A stretch of DNA of 64,000 nt. It comes from Streptomyces griseoincarnatus (GTDB taxonomy: Bacteria; Actinomycetota; Actinomycetes; Streptomycetales; Streptomycetaceae). The notes beneath the pieces are model-generated. The model searched no databases and was not told the DNA's origin. It was given only the letters and a program-made list of their open reading frames with translations. The translations under genes were made by a program, and so were the position numbers. The stretch spans positions 310,001 through 374,000 of the forward strand of contig BMTH01000001.1 of the NCBI GenBank assembly GCA_014649575.1, given 5' to 3'. Below are positions 26,777 to 35,243 of this stretch, one piece after another (within the stretch, counting starts at the first letter, position 1; each line of letters starts with the position of its first letter).

Positions 26777-28489
26777 ATGACGCACGACGCCACGCGGGGC
26801 CCGGCGGACGGTGTCGCCCGGGCCGTGCCGGCGTCGCTGCCCTCGCTGCTGGCGTCCCTCGACGCCGGCGCGTACGTGGTGGACGCGACGGGCGCGGTCG
26901 TGGCCGTGAACGCGCGGGCCGAGGAGCTCCTGGGACGGCCGGCCGGGGACTTCCTGGGCCGGGACGCGCACGAGCTGCTGCACCGCAGCCGGTACGGCGC
27001 CACCCTGCCGCTCGCCCAGTGCGGGATGCGGCGGGCGTACATGGCGGGCCGCACCGTGCAGTCGGAGGAGGAGTGGTTCGAGCGCGGCGACGGGTCGCTC
27101 CTCCCGGTGTCCTGGCTGGTCACACCGTGCCGTACGGACGACGGGACGGTCCGCACGCTGGTGGTGTTCCACGCGCCGCACGACCCGGAGGAGACGCGCA
27201 CCCCGGGCGACCGGTTCAGCAGCCCGCTGCCCGAGCTGGAGCGGCTGGCCCTGCTGGCGGAGACCACCACCCAGCTGACCGCCACCCTGGACGTCGAGCA
27301 GGCGCTGCGCAGGCTGGTGCGGCTGGTCGCGCCGCAGCTCGCCGACTGGGCGGTCGTCGACCTGGTCACCGAGCGCGGCCGGGTCCACCGGTCGACCGTC
27401 GTGCACGCGCGGGACGGCGACCTGGTGCGGCGCGAGGACCTCGAGGGGCCCCTCCCCTCCGTCCCGGAGGACTCGCTGCTGCCGCTGGCGCGGGCGCTGC
27501 GTGGGGTCTCCGCCGCGCTGGCAGGGCCCTCCCCGCGGCTCGCGTCGGACTCCCCGCTCGGGGCGCGGCAGGCCCGCCTGTTCGCGGAGTCGGGCATCCA
27601 CTCCGCGGCCGTCGCGCCGATCCGGGGCGTGCGGGAGGTGCTGGGCGCCCTGACTCTGGGCCGCTCGGACCGGCGGGAGGCGTTCACCCCGGATGATCTG
27701 CCCTTGCTGGAGGACATCTGCCGCCGGGCGGGACTGGCGCTGGACAACGCCCGGCTCTACGAGCGGCAGCGCACGGTCGCCGAGACCATGCAGCGCCATC
27801 TGCTGCCGCAGCTCCCGCACGTGCCCGGCCTGGAGATGAGCGCCCGGTACCTGGCCGCACCGGACGCCTCGCAGGTGGGCGGCGACTGGTACGACGCGTT
27901 CATGCTGCCGGACGGGGCGACCGCGCTGGCCGTCGGGGACGTCGTCGGGCACGACCTGGACGCGGCGGCGGGCATGGCGCAGCTGCGCAACGTGCTGCGT
28001 GCCTACGCGTGGGCGCAGCAGGAGCCGCCGAACGCCATCGTGTCGCGGCTGGACCAGGCGGCCATGCACATCACCGACGTCACCATGGCGACCCTGCTGT
28101 TCGCCCGCCTGGACCGGGAGGACGACGGGCGGTGGACGCTGACGTGGACCAACGCGGGTCACCCTCCCCCGCTGCTGGTCACCCGGGACGGCGAGGCGCG
28201 CTTCCTCACCGGCGGGCACGGCATGCTGCTCGGAACCGCCCTGGAGCGGCCGCGCCCCGACGGTCAGGCCGAGGTGCCGCCCGGAGCCACGCTGTTGTTC
28301 TACACGGACGGCCTGGTCGAGGAGCCGAGCCGGTCGCTGGACGACGGCCTGGAGCTGCTGCGCACGCATGCGGCCACGCTGGCGGAGCACCCGCCGGCGC
28401 GGTTCACCGACCTGGTGCTTGAGCGCACCCGCCCGGCCGGCAACGACGACGACGTCGCCCTCCTCACCGTGCGCGTGCCCGTGGAGTAG
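26777..28489 (+). CDS. PAS-GAF-SpoIIE serine phosphatase
   Basis: This 570-residue soluble signalling phosphatase has a PAS domain (about 24-140, with VNARAEELLGRPAGDFLGRD), a GAF domain (about 165-330) and a PPM/SpoIIE domain (about 340-565). The phosphatase motifs are intact: GGDWYDAF, AVGDVVGHDLDAA, FYTDGLVEEP and NDDDVALLTV. It likely dephosphorylates a STAS anti-anti-sigma protein in response to a ligand or redox cue sensed by PAS/GAF. No STAS or kinase gene is adjacent, so its partner is elsewhere. It is the second of three SpoIIE-type phosphatases in this window. Confidence 0.92.
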   Translation: MTHDATRGPADGVARAVPASLPSLLASLDAGAYVVDATGAVVAVNARAEELLGRPAGDFLGRDAHELLHRSRYGATLPLAQCGMRRAYMAGRTVQSEEEWFERGDGSLLPVSWLVTPCRTDDGTVRTLVVFHAPHDPEETRTPGDRFSSPLPELERLALLAETTTQLTATLDVEQALRRLVRLVAPQLADWAVVDLVTERGRVHRSTVVHARDGDLVRREDLEGPLPSVPEDSLLPLARALRGVSAALAGPSPRLASDSPLGARQARLFAESGIHSAAVAPIRGVREVLGALTLGRSDRREAFTPDDLPLLEDICRRAGLALDNARLYERQRTVAETMQRHLLPQLPHVPGLEMSARYLAAPDASQVGGDWYDAFMLPDGATALAVGDVVGHDLDAAAGMAQLRNVLRAYAWAQQEPPNAIVSRLDQAAMHITDVTMATLLFARLDREDDGRWTLTWTNAGHPPPLLVTRDGEARFLTGGHGMLLGTALERPRPDGQAEVPPGATLLFYTDGLVEEPSRSLDDGLELLRTHAATLAEHPPARFTDLVLERTRPAGNDDDVALLTVRVPVE

Positions 28490-28581
28490 GACGCCCCCTG
28501 GTAGCGGCCTGCGCCCACACAACCGGCGACTTGGCATAGACCTGCCATGATCCAGTCGCTAGGCTTCGCCCCAACTCGTTA

Positions 28582-28593
28582 GAGAGCGCTCTC
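28582..28593. promoter_or_regulatory. LacI-type operator upstream of the secreted protease
   Basis: GAGAGCGCTCTC is a perfect 12-bp palindrome centred on GCGC, 53 bases before the protease ATG. It has the form of LacI-family operators such as the CebR box of cellulolytic actinobacteria, though the outermost base pair of that box is not matched here. Confidence 0.5.
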
Positions 28594-28646
28594 AGACGTG
28601 TGTGTTCCACCCCCACCTCTGCTGGAACGACGAAGGGCGACCTTCC

Positions 28647-29819
28647 ATGAGACGACGCACCGGACTCACGCACGCGGCCGTGGCCGCGGCACTCCTGATC
28701 GGCAGCTGGACGGCGGCCGGCACGCTCCCCGCCTCGGCGCAGGAGGCCCCCGCCTCCACCGCGGCCGACGCCTCCGCGCCCGCCTCCCCCGCACTCCTCG
28801 ACGCCATGCGGCGCGACCTCGGCCTGACCCGCGCCGAGGCGGAGGACCGGCTGGCCGCCGAGCGGCGGGCCACCGCACTGGCCCCCACGGCACGCAAGAC
28901 CGCCGGATCCGCCTACGGGGGCGCCTGGTTCGACGCCCGGAGCGGCAGGCTGACCGTCGCCGTCACCCCGGACGCCGGCGCCACGACCGTCCGCACCCTG
29001 CGCGAGTCCGGCGCCGCCGTCCGCACCGTCGAGCACACCGAACAGCAGCTGGACACGGCCAAGTCCCGCCTGGACCGGCTCGACGCCCCGGCGGGCGTGG
29101 CCAGTTGGGCCGTGGACCCGGCCGCCAACACGGTCGTGGTGAACGTGGTCGAGGACGCACGGACCGACAACGATGTCCGCGCCTTCGTGCGGAAGGCACG
29201 CGCGGCCGGCCCGGTGACCGTACGGACGGTCGCGGACGCACCGTCCACGTTCGCCGCGGGCACGGTCGGCGGCGACCCGTACTACACGGGCAACGTCCGT
29301 TGCTCCATAGGCTTCTCGGTGCACGGCGGGTTCGTCACCGCCGGGCACTGCGGGGGCGTCGGCCAGCAGGTGCGCGGCTGGGAAGGTTCGTACATCGGGA
29401 ACTTCCAGGGCTCCTCGTTCCCGGGCAACGACTACGCCTGGGTGAACGTGGGCAGCGGCTGGTGGACCGTGCCGGTGGTGCTCGGCTGGGGCACCGTGCC
29501 GGACCAGCTGGTGCGCGGCTCGGCCGAGGCCCCGGTCGGCGCCTCGATCTGCCGCTCGGGTTCGACGACCCGCTGGCACTGCGGGCGCGTGCTGGCCAAG
29601 AACGAGACCGTGAACTACGCCCAGGGAGCGGTGCACCAGATGACGAAGACCAGCGTGTGCGCCGAGGGCGGTGACTCGGGCGGGTCGTTCATCAGCGGCG
29701 ACCAGGCGCAGGGCGTCACCTCCGGCGGCTGGGGCAACTGCTCCAGCGGGGGCGAGACCTGGTTCCAGCCGGTCAACGAGATCCTCAACCGCTACGGGCT
29801 GACGCTGCACACGGCCTGA
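28647..29819 (+). CDS. Secreted S1 serine protease, streptogrisin/alpha-lytic type
   Basis: This 390-residue preproprotease starts at ATG 28647, preceded by GAAGGG. A signal peptide runs to about residue 32 (LPASAQ). A propeptide of the alpha-lytic-protease type (about 33-200) acts as a folding chaperone in this family. The mature chymotrypsin-like domain carries the triad His234 (TAGHC), Asp262 (GNDYAW) and Ser344 (GGDSGGS), and six cysteines suited to three disulfides. It resembles streptogrisins C/D without a visible chitin-binding tail. A LacI-type palindrome lies upstream and a strong terminator follows. Confidence 0.94.
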   Translation: MRRRTGLTHAAVAAALLIGSWTAAGTLPASAQEAPASTAADASAPASPALLDAMRRDLGLTRAEAEDRLAAERRATALAPTARKTAGSAYGGAWFDARSGRLTVAVTPDAGATTVRTLRESGAAVRTVEHTEQQLDTAKSRLDRLDAPAGVASWAVDPAANTVVVNVVEDARTDNDVRAFVRKARAAGPVTVRTVADAPSTFAAGTVGGDPYYTGNVRCSIGFSVHGGFVTAGHCGGVGQQVRGWEGSYIGNFQGSSFPGNDYAWVNVGSGWWTVPVVLGWGTVPDQLVRGSAEAPVGASICRSGSTTRWHCGRVLAKNETVNYAQGAVHQMTKTSVCAEGGDSGGSFISGDQAQGVTSGGWGNCSSGGETWFQPVNEILNRYGLTLHTA

Positions 29820-29842
29820 CGGCCGCCCCCCTCCGCACTCCA

Positions 29843-29875
29843 GCGGGCCCCGCCGAACTCCTCGGCGGGGCCCGC
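29843..29875 (+). terminator. Terminator of the secreted protease gene
   Basis: A perfect 14-bp stem (GCGGGCCCCGCCGA and complement) with a 5-base loop is followed by TCCTT. Confidence 0.85.
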
Positions 29876-29918
29876 TCCTTGCGCTGTCCGGACACCCCAC
29901 GGCACGCACTCCACAACA

Positions 29919-29958
29919 GTTACCGGTCCGTAACTCACTCGCGGGTTACCGCCGGTAA
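29919..29958. promoter_or_regulatory. Tandem inverted repeats upstream of the lipase gene
   Basis: GTTAC-CGGTCC-GTAAC (29919-29934) and TTACC-GCC-GGTAA (29946-29958) are both perfect, share the TTACC/GGTAA half-site look, and lie 56-95 bases before the lipase start. They look like a double TetR-type operator. No TetR gene is adjacent. Confidence 0.5.
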
Positions 29959-30013
29959 GTGAGCGCTGTTAATTTTCGGATTCATCTTCTGCAGCCGCAG
30001 CGAGGAGAGAGCC

Positions 30014-31336
30014 GTGAGCCGTATCAGCAGCGTGCTGACCACCGTCGTCGCGACGACGGCCTGTGTGTGCGCGTCCGCGTCGCCCGCCGCGGCGAGCGAC
30101 CCCGTCGTGTCGCGGGGTGTCACCATCCCCGCCTTCTACACCCCGCCCGCCGAACTCCCGCCGGGCAACGGCAAGCTGATCCGCCATGAGCCCCTGCGCC
30201 TCGGGCTGAGCCTGCCCGGCCTGAACGGCCGCCGCCTGCCGGGCACGGCCACCCGCCTGATGTACACCTCCACCGACTCGAACGGGCAGCCGGTGGCCGT
30301 CACCGGCGCCTACATCGAGCCGTCCGCCGGCTGGAAGGGCTCCGGACCGCGCCCCCTGGTCGTCGTCGGCTCCGGCACCATGGGCCAGGGCGACCAGTGC
30401 GCGCCCTCCCTCGCCCTGGAGAACCCGCTCACCCTCACCGGGCAGACCGTGTCCTTCGGTTACGAGACCCTCGCGGTCCACCGGCTGCTCGCCACCGGCG
30501 CGGCGGTCGTCGTCACCGACTACGTCGGCCTCGGCGCCACCGACCGGCTGCACACCTACGTCAACCGCGTCGACGAGGGGCACGCCATGCTGGACGCGGC
30601 CCGGGCGGCGCGCTCCGTGCCCGGCGCGTCCGTCACCGCCGCCTCCCGCGTGGGGATGTACGGCTACAGCCAGGGCGGCGGGGCCAGCGCCGCCGCGGCC
30701 GAACTCCAGCGCACCTACGCGCCCGACGTCCCGCTGGTCGGCACCTACAGCGGCGCGCCGCCCGCCGATCTGACGGAGGTGACGAAGGGCATCGACGGCA
30801 GCGCGCTCGCCGGTGCGCTCGGCTGGTCCATCAACGGGTTCGCCCAGGCAGCGCCGGCGCTGCGGGAGGTCGTCGAGGCGAACCTGAACGACGCGGGGCG
30901 CAAGGCGCTGAAGGACATCTCCACCACCTGCGTGGGCGACGCGATCCTGGGCTACGGCTTCACGAAGAGCACCAGATGGACCACGAGCGGGAAGTCCGTC
31001 GGCGAGATCATCGCGGGAGAGCCCGCCGCCCGGGCCGTCCTGGACGACCAGCGTCTCGGCCGGCTGCAGCCCACCGGCCCGGTCCGCCTGGCGACGGGGA
31101 CACAGGACGACATCGTGCCGCACGCGCAGGCGCGGCAACTGGCCGTGGACTGGTGCAAGAAGGGCGCCGACGTCACCTACAAGGCTGTCAGACTGCCGAA
31201 CCTGGGCGACAAGCTGCTCACCAACCACCTGGTGCCGCTGCTGACCGACCAGGGCGACGCGGTGGACTGGCTGGCCGACCGGCTCAAGGGCAAGGCGGCG
31301 CGCTCCAACTGCTGGACCATGCCCGCACAGCCGTGA
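30014..31336 (+). CDS. Secretory lipase (LIP family)
   Basis: This 440-residue secreted lipase has a signal peptide with predicted cleavage after ASPAAAS (about residue 28). The alpha/beta hydrolase core has the nucleophile Ser219 in MYGYSQGGGAS, and the later QDDIVPHAQAR segment contributes the Asp. The family is the fungal/actinobacterial secretory lipase group (PF03583 type), acting on triacylglycerols or related esters. GTG 30014 follows GAGGAGAGAG. Two palindromes upstream suggest tight regulation, perhaps by fatty acids. A strong hairpin lies 14 bases after the stop. Confidence 0.88.
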   Translation: MSRISSVLTTVVATTACVCASASPAAASDPVVSRGVTIPAFYTPPAELPPGNGKLIRHEPLRLGLSLPGLNGRRLPGTATRLMYTSTDSNGQPVAVTGAYIEPSAGWKGSGPRPLVVVGSGTMGQGDQCAPSLALENPLTLTGQTVSFGYETLAVHRLLATGAAVVVTDYVGLGATDRLHTYVNRVDEGHAMLDAARAARSVPGASVTAASRVGMYGYSQGGGASAAAAELQRTYAPDVPLVGTYSGAPPADLTEVTKGIDGSALAGALGWSINGFAQAAPALREVVEANLNDAGRKALKDISTTCVGDAILGYGFTKSTRWTTSGKSVGEIIAGEPAARAVLDDQRLGRLQPTGPVRLATGTQDDIVPHAQARQLAVDWCKKGADVTYKAVRLPNLGDKLLTNHLVPLLTDQGDAVDWLADRLKGKAARSNCWTMPAQP

Positions 31337-31350
31337 GCACCCGGGAATGA

Positions 31351-31388
31351 CATGAGCCCCGCCCCGCGGTTGCGGGACGGGGCTCATG
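31351..31388. terminator. Bidirectional terminator between lipase and tRNA-like element
   Basis: A 17-bp stem with one mismatch and a GGTT loop. It lies just after the lipase gene and also six bases beyond the 3' end of the tRNA-like element read on the other strand, so it may serve both. Confidence 0.8.
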
Positions 31389-31393
31389 AGCGG

Positions 31394-31463
31394 AGCGCCG
31401 GGCAGGCCTTGCACCTGCATCTCCCCGCAGGAAGCGGGGCGTCTTTCCTTGGACCACCAACGC
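31394..31463 (-). tRNA. tRNA-like element, anticodon UCC by position, atypical
   Basis: Read on the minus strand this 70-base element folds as a full cloverleaf. It has a 7-bp acceptor stem (GCGTTGG with CCGGCGC, two G-U pairs), U8, a 3-bp D stem with G18G19 and A14/A21 present, a 5-bp anticodon stem CCCCG/CGGGG with U33, a 4-base variable loop and a 5-bp T stem GCAGG/CCTGC with C56 and A58. Odd points are U37 in place of a purine, G55 in place of U in the T loop, and no encoded CCA (TCCG follows). It could be a divergent or decayed tRNA-Gly, or another small RNA using the fold. A terminator follows at once. Confidence 0.4.
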
Positions 31464-31540
31464 ACGGCCGGGCGGCGGAGATTCGTTCTCGCCGTGACCT
31501 GAGAAAACCATAGCGGAGATCGGCTCACCCGTCACATCGG

Positions 31541-32080
31541 TCACATGGACAGCCCGGCCGGGGCGCGTGCGAACTTCTCCTCGACCTCCGCCCGCTCGGC
31601 CGCGTCGGGCCGGGCGGACCGGCAGGACGGCCCGGCGCTGGCGCCGGACATCAGTTCGGAGCACGGGCCCGGCTTACGGTCCGGCAGGCCCAGGACGTGG
31701 CCCAGTTCATGGGCGGCGATCCGGACCGTGGAGTGACCGTCCGCCACCGCCTCCCGGCCGAAGTACACGGTGCCGCTGCCCAGGCCGCCGGGCACGGCGC
31801 GCGGCCAGCCGTCGACGACGACGATCCGGATGTCCGCCGCTTCGCCGGACGCCGCCGGACGCAGCTCCACCGCGTCGACGCTGTCGTTCCAGATGGCCGC
31901 GCCCCGGTCGACGGCGGAAGCGAACTCCCCGGCCCGGCCGGTGTCGTAGGTGAGCACCCGGGTCTCCCCCGGAGGGGCCGCCGAGTCGACCGTCCTGACG
32001 GCCACGGCCTGTCCCCCCACCACGGGGCCCGCCAGGACGAGCACGGCGGCCACGGCGCCGGTGAGCGTACGGATCCGCAT
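31541..32080 (-). CDS. Snapalysin-type metalloprotease (M7)
   Basis: This 179-residue secreted zinc protease has a signal peptide MRIRTLTGAVAAVLVLAGPV to about residue 28, a short prodomain, and the zinc motif HELGHVLGLPD. In that motif two His and an Asp bind zinc and Glu is the catalytic base, the hallmark of snapalysins. The Cys pair in GPCSELMSG and GPSCRSARP fits the family disulfide. ATG 32080 has GGAGG nearby. In other Streptomyces a LysR regulator is often adjacent to snapalysin; here none is. It probably degrades external proteins. Confidence 0.9.
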   Translation of the reverse strand: MRIRTLTGAVAAVLVLAGPVVGGQAVAVRTVDSAAPPGETRVLTYDTGRAGEFASAVDRGAAIWNDSVDAVELRPAASGEAADIRIVVVDGWPRAVPGGLGSGTVYFGREAVADGHSTVRIAAHELGHVLGLPDRKPGPCSELMSGASAGPSCRSARPDAAERAEVEEKFARAPAGLSM

Positions 32081-32301
32081 GGTCGACCTCCTGTGGGGGG
32101 CAGGCGGCGGTCGAAGTGCCGCTTCGGAGCGGCTTCCCGCCGCCCGGCCCGTCAATCACGGGACCCCGGCGATTCAGAAGTCACGCTGCTCAATCCCATG
32201 CGACGTACCGGTTGGACTTCCGGTTCGCTCGGGGGCACTGTGGGCCCAGGATCAGCACCGTCCCACGGGACACCCCGCTCGCACCACCGGAGACCGCACC
32301 G

Positions 32302-33345
32302 ATGAACCACCTCGCCGCCCCCGACCGCTACGACGGCGCCATGCGCTACCGGCGCACCGGGCGCTCGGGGCTCGACCTGCCCATGCTGTCGCTCGGCTAC
32401 TGGCACAACTTCGGTGACGACCGGTCCTTCGAGAGCCAGCGGGCCATCGCGCTGCGCGCCTTCGACCTGGGCATCACCCACCACGACCTGGCCAACAACT
32501 ACGGCCCGCCCTACGGCTCCGCCGAGATCAACTTCGGCCGGCTGATGAAGCGGGACCTGGCGCCGTACCGGGACGAGATGGTGATCTCCACCAAGGCCGG
32601 CTGGGACATGTGGCCCGGCCCCTACGGCCAGGGCGGCGGCTCCCGGAAGTACCTGCTGGCCTCCCTGGACCAGTCCCTGAAGCGGATGGGGCTGGAGTAC
32701 GTGGACATCTTCTACTCGCACCGGCTGGACGCCACCACGCCGCTCGAGGAGACCATGGGCGCCCTGGACACCGCGGTGCGCCAGGGGAAGGCGCTCTACG
32801 TCGGCATCTCCTCGTACGACGCCGAGCGCAGCCGGCAGGCCGCGGAGATCCTGCGCGACCTGGGCACCCCGCTGCTGATCCACCAGCCGTCGTACAACAT
32901 GCTGAACCGCTGGATCGAGACGGACGGGCTGCTGGACGTGGCCGACGAGGAGGGCTTCGGCGTCATCGGGTTCACCGCACTGGCGCAGGGACTCCTCACC
33001 GGGCGCTACCTGGACGGCGTGCCGCAGGAATCGCGGGCCGCGGCGGGTACGTCGTTCGACGCGGGCTGGCTGACCGACGACATGCTGCGCAGGCTGCGCG
33101 CGCTGAACGACATCGCCGCCCGGCGCGGGCAGACCCTGGCGCAGATGGCGCTGGCCTGGGCGTTGCGCGACCCCCGGGTGACGTCGCTGGTGATCGGCGC
33201 CTCGCGGACCGAGCAGCTGGAGCAGAACGTGGCCGCGCTGGAGAACCTCGACTTCACCGCCGAGGAACTCGCGGAGATCGACTCCTGCGCCACGGACGGA
33301 GGCGTGGACCTGTGGCGGGACGCCCGCCTCGGCGCGCTCGGCTGA
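32302..33345 (+). CDS. Aldo/keto reductase, YghZ/Kv-beta-like
   Basis: This 347-residue NADPH-dependent reductase has a TIM barrel with the AKR tetrad: Asp/Tyr in THHDLANNYGPPYGSAE, Lys in VISTKAGWDMW, and His in DIFYSHRLD. The GPYGQGGGSRKYLL segment is typical of the YghZ/L-glyceraldehyde-3-phosphate reductase subgroup. It probably reduces small aldehydes such as methylglyoxal. ATG 32302 has GGAG ten bases upstream. It is divergent from the snapalysin gene and followed by an unrelated small gene. Confidence 0.92.
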   Translation: MNHLAAPDRYDGAMRYRRTGRSGLDLPMLSLGYWHNFGDDRSFESQRAIALRAFDLGITHHDLANNYGPPYGSAEINFGRLMKRDLAPYRDEMVISTKAGWDMWPGPYGQGGGSRKYLLASLDQSLKRMGLEYVDIFYSHRLDATTPLEETMGALDTAVRQGKALYVGISSYDAERSRQAAEILRDLGTPLLIHQPSYNMLNRWIETDGLLDVADEEGFGVIGFTALAQGLLTGRYLDGVPQESRAAAGTSFDAGWLTDDMLRRLRALNDIAARRGQTLAQMALAWALRDPRVTSLVIGASRTEQLEQNVAALENLDFTAEELAEIDSCATDGGVDLWRDARLGALG

Positions 33346-33437
33346 CCCGCGGCCGGTCGGGGCGAGGTGTGCCCGGCCCGGTTCTGGGAACTGAGGTGCT
33401 CTGAACGGCTTGGCCCCCACCTCCCGGACGGCCGCAC

Positions 33438-33920
33438 ATGCAGACCTTCCTCCCCTACCCCGACTTCGGCGGAACCGCGCTGGTCCTCGACCGCAAGCGG
33501 CTCGGCAAGCAGCGGGTGGAGGCGCTCCAGGTCCTGCGCGGGCTGATCGTGCCGGGCTACGGCTGGCGCCGTCATCCCGCGGTGCGCATGTGGACGGGGT
33601 ACGAGGAGGCGCTGGTGCGCTACGGCCTGGAGATCTGCCGGGTCTGGCGCGAGCGGGGCCACCAGGACAGCTGTGCGGCCACCCTGGTCGCCGACCTGGC
33701 CACGGTCCGGCCCGGGGCGGCGGTACGGGAGCAGGACGAGCTGGCCGGGGCCGGTGAGCTGCCGCCGTGGCTCGGCGACGAGGCCGTGCACCGCAGTCAC
33801 CGCTCCGCGCTGGTGCGGAAGGACCCCGAGGTGTACCGGGAGCTGTTCCCCGACGAGCCGGACGACCTGCCGTACTTCTGGCCGTCCTCCGACCGCGACC
33901 CGGAGGCGGCGGCCGGCTGA
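33438..33920 (+). CDS. MSMEG_6728-family protein (pyrimidine dimer DNA glycosylase-like)
   Basis: This 160-residue protein resembles the family named after MSMEG_6728, related to the T4 endonuclease V (pyrimidine-dimer excision) fold. It opens MQTFLPYPDFGGTALVLDRK, followed by RLGKQRVEALQVL and a HPAVRMWTGYEEAL segment shared by the family. The threonine directly after the first Met-Gln would be the nucleophile position in the phage enzyme, where Thr2 is used after Met removal. Here it is third, so catalytic use is uncertain. It ends at a hairpin terminator. Confidence 0.75.
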   Translation: MQTFLPYPDFGGTALVLDRKRLGKQRVEALQVLRGLIVPGYGWRRHPAVRMWTGYEEALVRYGLEICRVWRERGHQDSCAATLVADLATVRPGAAVREQDELAGAGELPPWLGDEAVHRSHRSALVRKDPEVYRELFPDEPDDLPYFWPSSDRDPEAAAG

Positions 33921-33952
33921 GCCCCGGCGCGACTCGCACGCGCGCCGGGGCT
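33920..33952. terminator. Bidirectional terminator
   Basis: A 12-bp perfect stem (AGCCCCGGCGCG and complement) with a 9-base loop, between two converging genes. Confidence 0.8.
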
Positions 33953-33962
33953 CACCTGTGCC

Positions 33963-35243
33963 TCAGCGGGAGGACAGGTAGTCCTCGACGCCGGGGGCGG
34001 TGTGCGCGTCCTCCGCGTTCACCACGCCGCCGACCGCCTTCGCGTCCGGCTTGAGCACGTACGTCTCCACGCTCGCGGGCCGGTTCACGTCGGAGAAGTC
34101 CTGCGGTGTGCCGAGCCCGGTGTCGGCGTTCGACTGGGACCGGTGCGCCTTGACGACGTCCTCCCTGGTCAGGCCGCCCGCCTCGCACGCCTTGGCGAGG
34201 TCCTCGCCGATGAGCTTCGCGGCGTTGTAGCCGGACAGCACGCCTGAGTCGACGGGCGAGTCCGGGTACTTCTTCTTGTACGAGGCCACCATCTTCTCCA
34301 CCCCGGGCAGGTCGGAGCTGACGGCGGGCGCCGCGCTGACCACGCTCAGCAGGGCCGCGAGGGCGGGCGCGGCCGGCGTCTCCATCAGCTGGGGCGCGAA
34401 CCCGGGCGCGCTGCTGACCACGGGGACCTTCAGGCCGCGCGAGGCGGCGACGCCCACGAGGGACGCCGTCTGCGCCGGGCCCGCGCTGATCAGGACGGCC
34501 TTGACGCCCTGCTTGCGCAGCGCCGACACCTGCGCCGACAGATCGGTGTCGGTGGCCTGGATCTTCTGCCCGGCCACCTTCATCCCGGCCCGCTCCGCCG
34601 CCCAGGTGGAGCCCTCCAGGGCGTTGGCGCCGTAGTCGCCCTCGAAGTAGACGTGGCCGATGGTGTCGCCCTTCTTCAGGCCCTTGGTGCGGGTGAGGAA
34701 GTCGACGGCGGCGATCATGTCGACGTCGTAGGTGGTGCCGAGCACCTGGACGGCGTCCTTGCCGAGCAGGGAGGCCGCCCAGGCCTGCGGGAAGGTGAGC
34801 ATCTTGTCCCGCTGGATGTCGTCGAGCAGGGCGGCCACCACCGGGGAGCCGATGACCTGCGGCAGCGCCACCACGTCGGGGGCGATGTCGGCGTAGGCGG
34901 TGACGGCCTTCTGCACGTCGTAGCCGTGGTCCTTGACGACGATCTCGACCTTGCGGTCGCAGATGCCGCCCTCGGCGTTGGTCTCGTCGGCCCACATCTG
35001 CTGGGCCTGCACGATGCTCTTGCCGAGCGTCGCGTAGGGGCCGGTCAGGTCGGTGAGGGCGCCGAGCTTGATCGTGTCGTCGTCGACGCCGGGTCCGGTG
35101 CGGACGCCGTCGGCGGCGTCGCCCTTGCCGTCGCCCTCCGCCTTGGAGCTGCACCCGGTGGCGGCGAGCAGCAGCGCGAGGGTTCCGGCGAGGACGGCCC
35201 CGGCGGCGCGGACGCGGGGGCGGCGGGTGTGTCTGGTGGTCAC
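33963..35243 (-). CDS. Branched-chain amino-acid-type ABC transporter binding lipoprotein
   Basis: This 426-residue LivJ/K-type periplasmic-binding-fold lipoprotein has the signal peptide ending in the lipobox AATGC at about residue 29. The type I fold starts TIKLGALTDLTGPYATLGKS, the usual ligand-pocket motif. GTG 35243 overlaps the permease stop (GTGA) and has AGGAG eight bases upstream. It is the last gene of the five-gene operon livF-livG-livH-livM-SBP. Ligands of this family range from branched amino acids to amides, urea and aromatic acids, so the substrate is not fixed by sequence. Confidence 0.9.
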   Translation of the reverse strand: MTTRHTRRPRVRAAGAVLAGTLALLLAATGCSSKAEGDGKGDAADGVRTGPGVDDDTIKLGALTDLTGPYATLGKSIVQAQQMWADETNAEGGICDRKVEIVVKDHGYDVQKAVTAYADIAPDVVALPQVIGSPVVAALLDDIQRDKMLTFPQAWAASLLGKDAVQVLGTTYDVDMIAAVDFLTRTKGLKKGDTIGHVYFEGDYGANALEGSTWAAERAGMKVAGQKIQATDTDLSAQVSALRKQGVKAVLISAGPAQTASLVGVAASRGLKVPVVSSAPGFAPQLMETPAAPALAALLSVVSAAPAVSSDLPGVEKMVASYKKKYPDSPVDSGVLSGYNAAKLIGEDLAKACEAGGLTREDVVKAHRSQSNADTGLGTPQDFSDVNRPASVETYVLKPDAKAVGGVVNAEDAHTAPGVEDYLSSR

